Below are positions 62,475 to 64,000 of a DNA stretch of 64,000 nt, one piece after another. The number at the start of each line of letters is the position of its first letter. Within the stretch, counting starts at the first letter, position 1. The stretch spans positions 124,001 to 188,000 of the forward strand of contig NZ_LT671417.1 in the NCBI RefSeq assembly GCF_900128445.1. The letters are read 5' to 3'. The position numbers and the translations under genes are program-made. A model generated the notes under the pieces. The model had not been told where the DNA came from. It ran no database searches and saw nothing but the letters and a program-made list of their open reading frames with translations. The DNA is from Thermophilibacter provencensis. GTDB lineage: Bacteria; Actinomycetota; Coriobacteriia; Coriobacteriales; Atopobiaceae.

Positions 62475-63317
62475 ATGGAGTTTGTCCAGCTCAGACAGCT
62501 TGATGCCATTGCCCGAGCAGGGACCATCTCGGCGGCTGCCGACGAGCTGCACACCTCGCAGCCGAGCGTGAGCCGCTCGATGCGCGCGCTCGAGCGCGAG
62601 CTGGGATGCGAGCTCTTCGAAAGGACGCGAAACCACGTCGAGCTCAACGAGGCCGGGCGGCTGGCCCTGCGCCACGCGCGCGCCATCCTCGCCGAGGAGC
62701 GCCGCATGCGCGACGCCTTTGACGAGCTCACGCGCCGCAGCCGCACCATCGCGATCGCGTCGGTGGCGCCGGCGCCGGTCTGGCGGCTGACCGAGCGCGT
62801 GACCGAGCGCTTTCCGGGGACGATCCTCACCTCCGAGCTGCTCGACGACGAGCAGGAGGTCGAGCGCCGGCTCTTTGCCCGCTCGGCCGACCTCGCCATC
62901 ACGCGGCGGCCGATGGGGCTGCCCAACGTGACCTGCGCGCCGTTGATGGTCGAGAACCTCTCGGTCTTCGTGCCCAGGGACGACGAGCTGGCCGGCCGCA
63001 CGAGCGTTCGCTTCTCGGAGCTCGACGGGCGAACCTTCCTCATGAACGCCGAGGTGGGCTTCTGGGGCGACGTCGTGCGCGCCGCCATGCCCAGCGCGCG
63101 CTTCATCGAGCAGACCGACTCCTTGGTGCTCTCGCAGCTGATTCGCTCCTCCGACCTGCTCGGGTTCATCACAGACGTCACCGGGCCGCAGCACGCCGAC
63201 GAGAGGCGCGTCCGCGTCCCAATCCAGGACGCGGACGCGCACGCGACGTTCTATGTGGTGGCGCTTCTCGACGCGCCGGACGCCGTGGCACAGATCGTGG
63301 ACCTCGTCCGCAACTGA
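62475..63317 (+). CDS. LysR family transcriptional regulator
   Basis: A 280-residue LTTR with HTH (QLDAIARAGTISAAADELHTSQPSVSRSMRALEREL) and a full effector domain. ATG 62475 with GGGAG RBS; an upstream ATG at 62439 lacks one. Located between the deleted AKR and the intact AKR; it may control AKR expression, which is inference. Confidence 0.88.
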   Translation: MEFVQLRQLDAIARAGTISAAADELHTSQPSVSRSMRALERELGCELFERTRNHVELNEAGRLALRHARAILAEERRMRDAFDELTRRSRTIAIASVAPAPVWRLTERVTERFPGTILTSELLDDEQEVERRLFARSADLAITRRPMGLPNVTCAPLMVENLSVFVPRDDELAGRTSVRFSELDGRTFLMNAEVGFWGDVVRAAMPSARFIEQTDSLVLSQLIRSSDLLGFITDVTGPQHADERRVRVPIQDADAHATFYVVALLDAPDAVAQIVDLVRN

Positions 63318-63318
63318 C

Positions 63319-63345
63319 GTGGAAAAGGGACAGTCACTTTTCCAC
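63319..63345. repeat. REP-like palindrome, copy h
   Basis: GTGGAAAAG...CTTTTCCAC around GGACAGTCA, between the convergent lysR and aldo/keto reductase genes. It abuts the reductase stop codon (63346-63348). Confidence 0.8.
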
Positions 63346-64000
63346 CTACGCGATCTGACTCTTCACAAACTGCAGCAGCCCGCCAATGAGCTGCACGTCG
63401 CGGTGGTCGTAGCAGAGGGAGCGATCGCAGTCGAGCTCGGCGATCTTGACCTTGTCGTCATCGGTGAGGTCAAAGTCAAAGACGTCGAAGTTCTCCTCCA
63501 TGCGCTCCCTGTGCGTTGACTTGGGAATCACAATGACACCGAGGTCAAGCAGGTAGCGCAGCGCAACCTGGCCCACGGACTTGCCGTACTTCTCGCCGAC
63601 CTCGGAGAGCAGCGGGTTCTGGAAGAAGTTGTTGGCGCCCTCCGCGAACGGGCCCCACGCCATGTGCGCAACGCCGAGGCTCTCCATGTTCTGGTGCGCG
63701 TAGTGCTGCTGCCAGAAGACGTGGGTCTCCACCTGGTTGACCATCGGCGCCACCTTGGCGAAGACGCAAAGGTCAAGCAGACGCGTGGGGTCGAAGTTGC
63801 TGACGCCGACGGCACGGACGAGGCCCTCATCGTAGGCACGCTCCATGTCACGCCAGGCCGCGTGGTAGTCGTTGTACGCCTGGTGGAGCAGCATGAGGTC
63901 GATGCGGTCGGTGTCGAGCAGCTCCAGGGACCTCTTGATGGAGTCGTACGTCGTGCCCTCGCCGTAGTTGGAGACCCACACCTTGCTGACGATGAACAGG
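63346..64000 (-). CDS. Aldo/keto reductase (5' end outside window)
   Basis: The frame runs past base 64000, so at least 218 residues of the C-terminal part are seen. AKR signatures: DRIDLMLLHQAY, GVSNFDPTRLLDL, NQVETHVFWQQHY, and the cofactor segment VIVIPKSTHRERMEENFDVFDFDL. It is an NAD(P)H-dependent reductase of aldehydes or ketones; the catalytic Tyr/His region is before the window end. Intact relative of the two decayed AKR copies upstream. Confidence 0.87.
   Translation of the reverse strand, partial: LFIVSKVWVSNYGEGTTYDSIKRSLELLDTDRIDLMLLHQAYNDYHAAWRDMERAYDEGLVRAVGVSNFDPTRLLDLCVFAKVAPMVNQVETHVFWQQHYAHQNMESLGVAHMAWGPFAEGANNFFQNPLLSEVGEKYGKSVGQVALRYLLDLGVIVIPKSTHRERMEENFDVFDFDLTDDDKVKIAELDCDRSLCYDHRDVQLIGGLLQFVKSQIA

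Overview
The window is a stretch of high-GC (roughly two thirds G+C) chromosome from an anaerobic actinobacterium, most likely a Coriobacteriia member (Olsenella/Collinsella-like). Three things point there: an [FeFe]-hydrogenase, a short-chain dehydrogenase that I recall as almost identical to the 7beta-hydroxysteroid dehydrogenase of Collinsella aerofaciens, and PTS, ECF-transporter and lipoprotein genes typical of gut Coriobacteriia. No rRNA, tRNA or CRISPR array was seen.

Layout. 1-6.3 kb: a TerB-N/TerB-C protein (cut by the window edge), a BrxD-like ATPase and an Lhr/BrxHI-like helicase, a candidate DNA-processing or defence cassette, with a lipoprotein gene on the opposite strand in its middle. 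6.3-9.9 kb: two-gene [FeFe]-hydrogenase operon. 10-12.2 kb: lipoprotein, DegV, MarR. 12.3-15.7 kb: an ECF transporter operon behind a leader peptide with three consecutive Trp codons and an intrinsic terminator, so tryptophan is the likely cargo. 16-18.7 kb: SigI-type sigma factor, RsgI-type anti-sigma factor and a related lipoprotein with an Asp/Trp repeat tail. 19-26.4 kb: 7beta-HSDH, RecQ, ThpR and class Ia ribonucleotide reductase. 26.6-31 kb: galactitol-type PTS with two sugar-phosphate isomerases, divergent from a DeoR regulator with an operator array. 31-40.7 kb: DNA repair genes (Y-family polymerase/YolD, Nth, UvrA-like), an XRE-aminotransferase fusion with its own operator array, a deformylase-like protein with an altered catalytic motif, TrmL and MerR. 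41-48.7 kb: small transport/regulator units and a large secreted SGNH-type protein bracketed by 71-bp direct repeats. 49.7-57.8 kb: a two-component system and a five-gene Dlt-like operon that carries an extra PLP decarboxylase. 58-64 kb: sirtuin-like, YdcF, a HepT/MntA toxin-antitoxin pair and a set of intact and decayed aldo/keto reductase genes.

How genes work together. The most interesting candidate for an undescribed system is the Dlt-like operon (adenylation enzyme, fold-III PLP decarboxylase, carrier protein, MBOAT, SGNH): the sequence suggests an amino acid is loaded on the carrier, decarboxylated there, and exported onto an envelope polymer under control of the adjacent two-component system. 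The TerB/BrxD/BrxHI triad and the tryptophan-attenuated ECF operon are the next strongest. Two repeat families are scattered through intergenic regions: a REP-like palindrome with a constant GACNGTC-type core and covarying arms (at least eight sites), often touching stop codons, and a MITE-like element in two copies.
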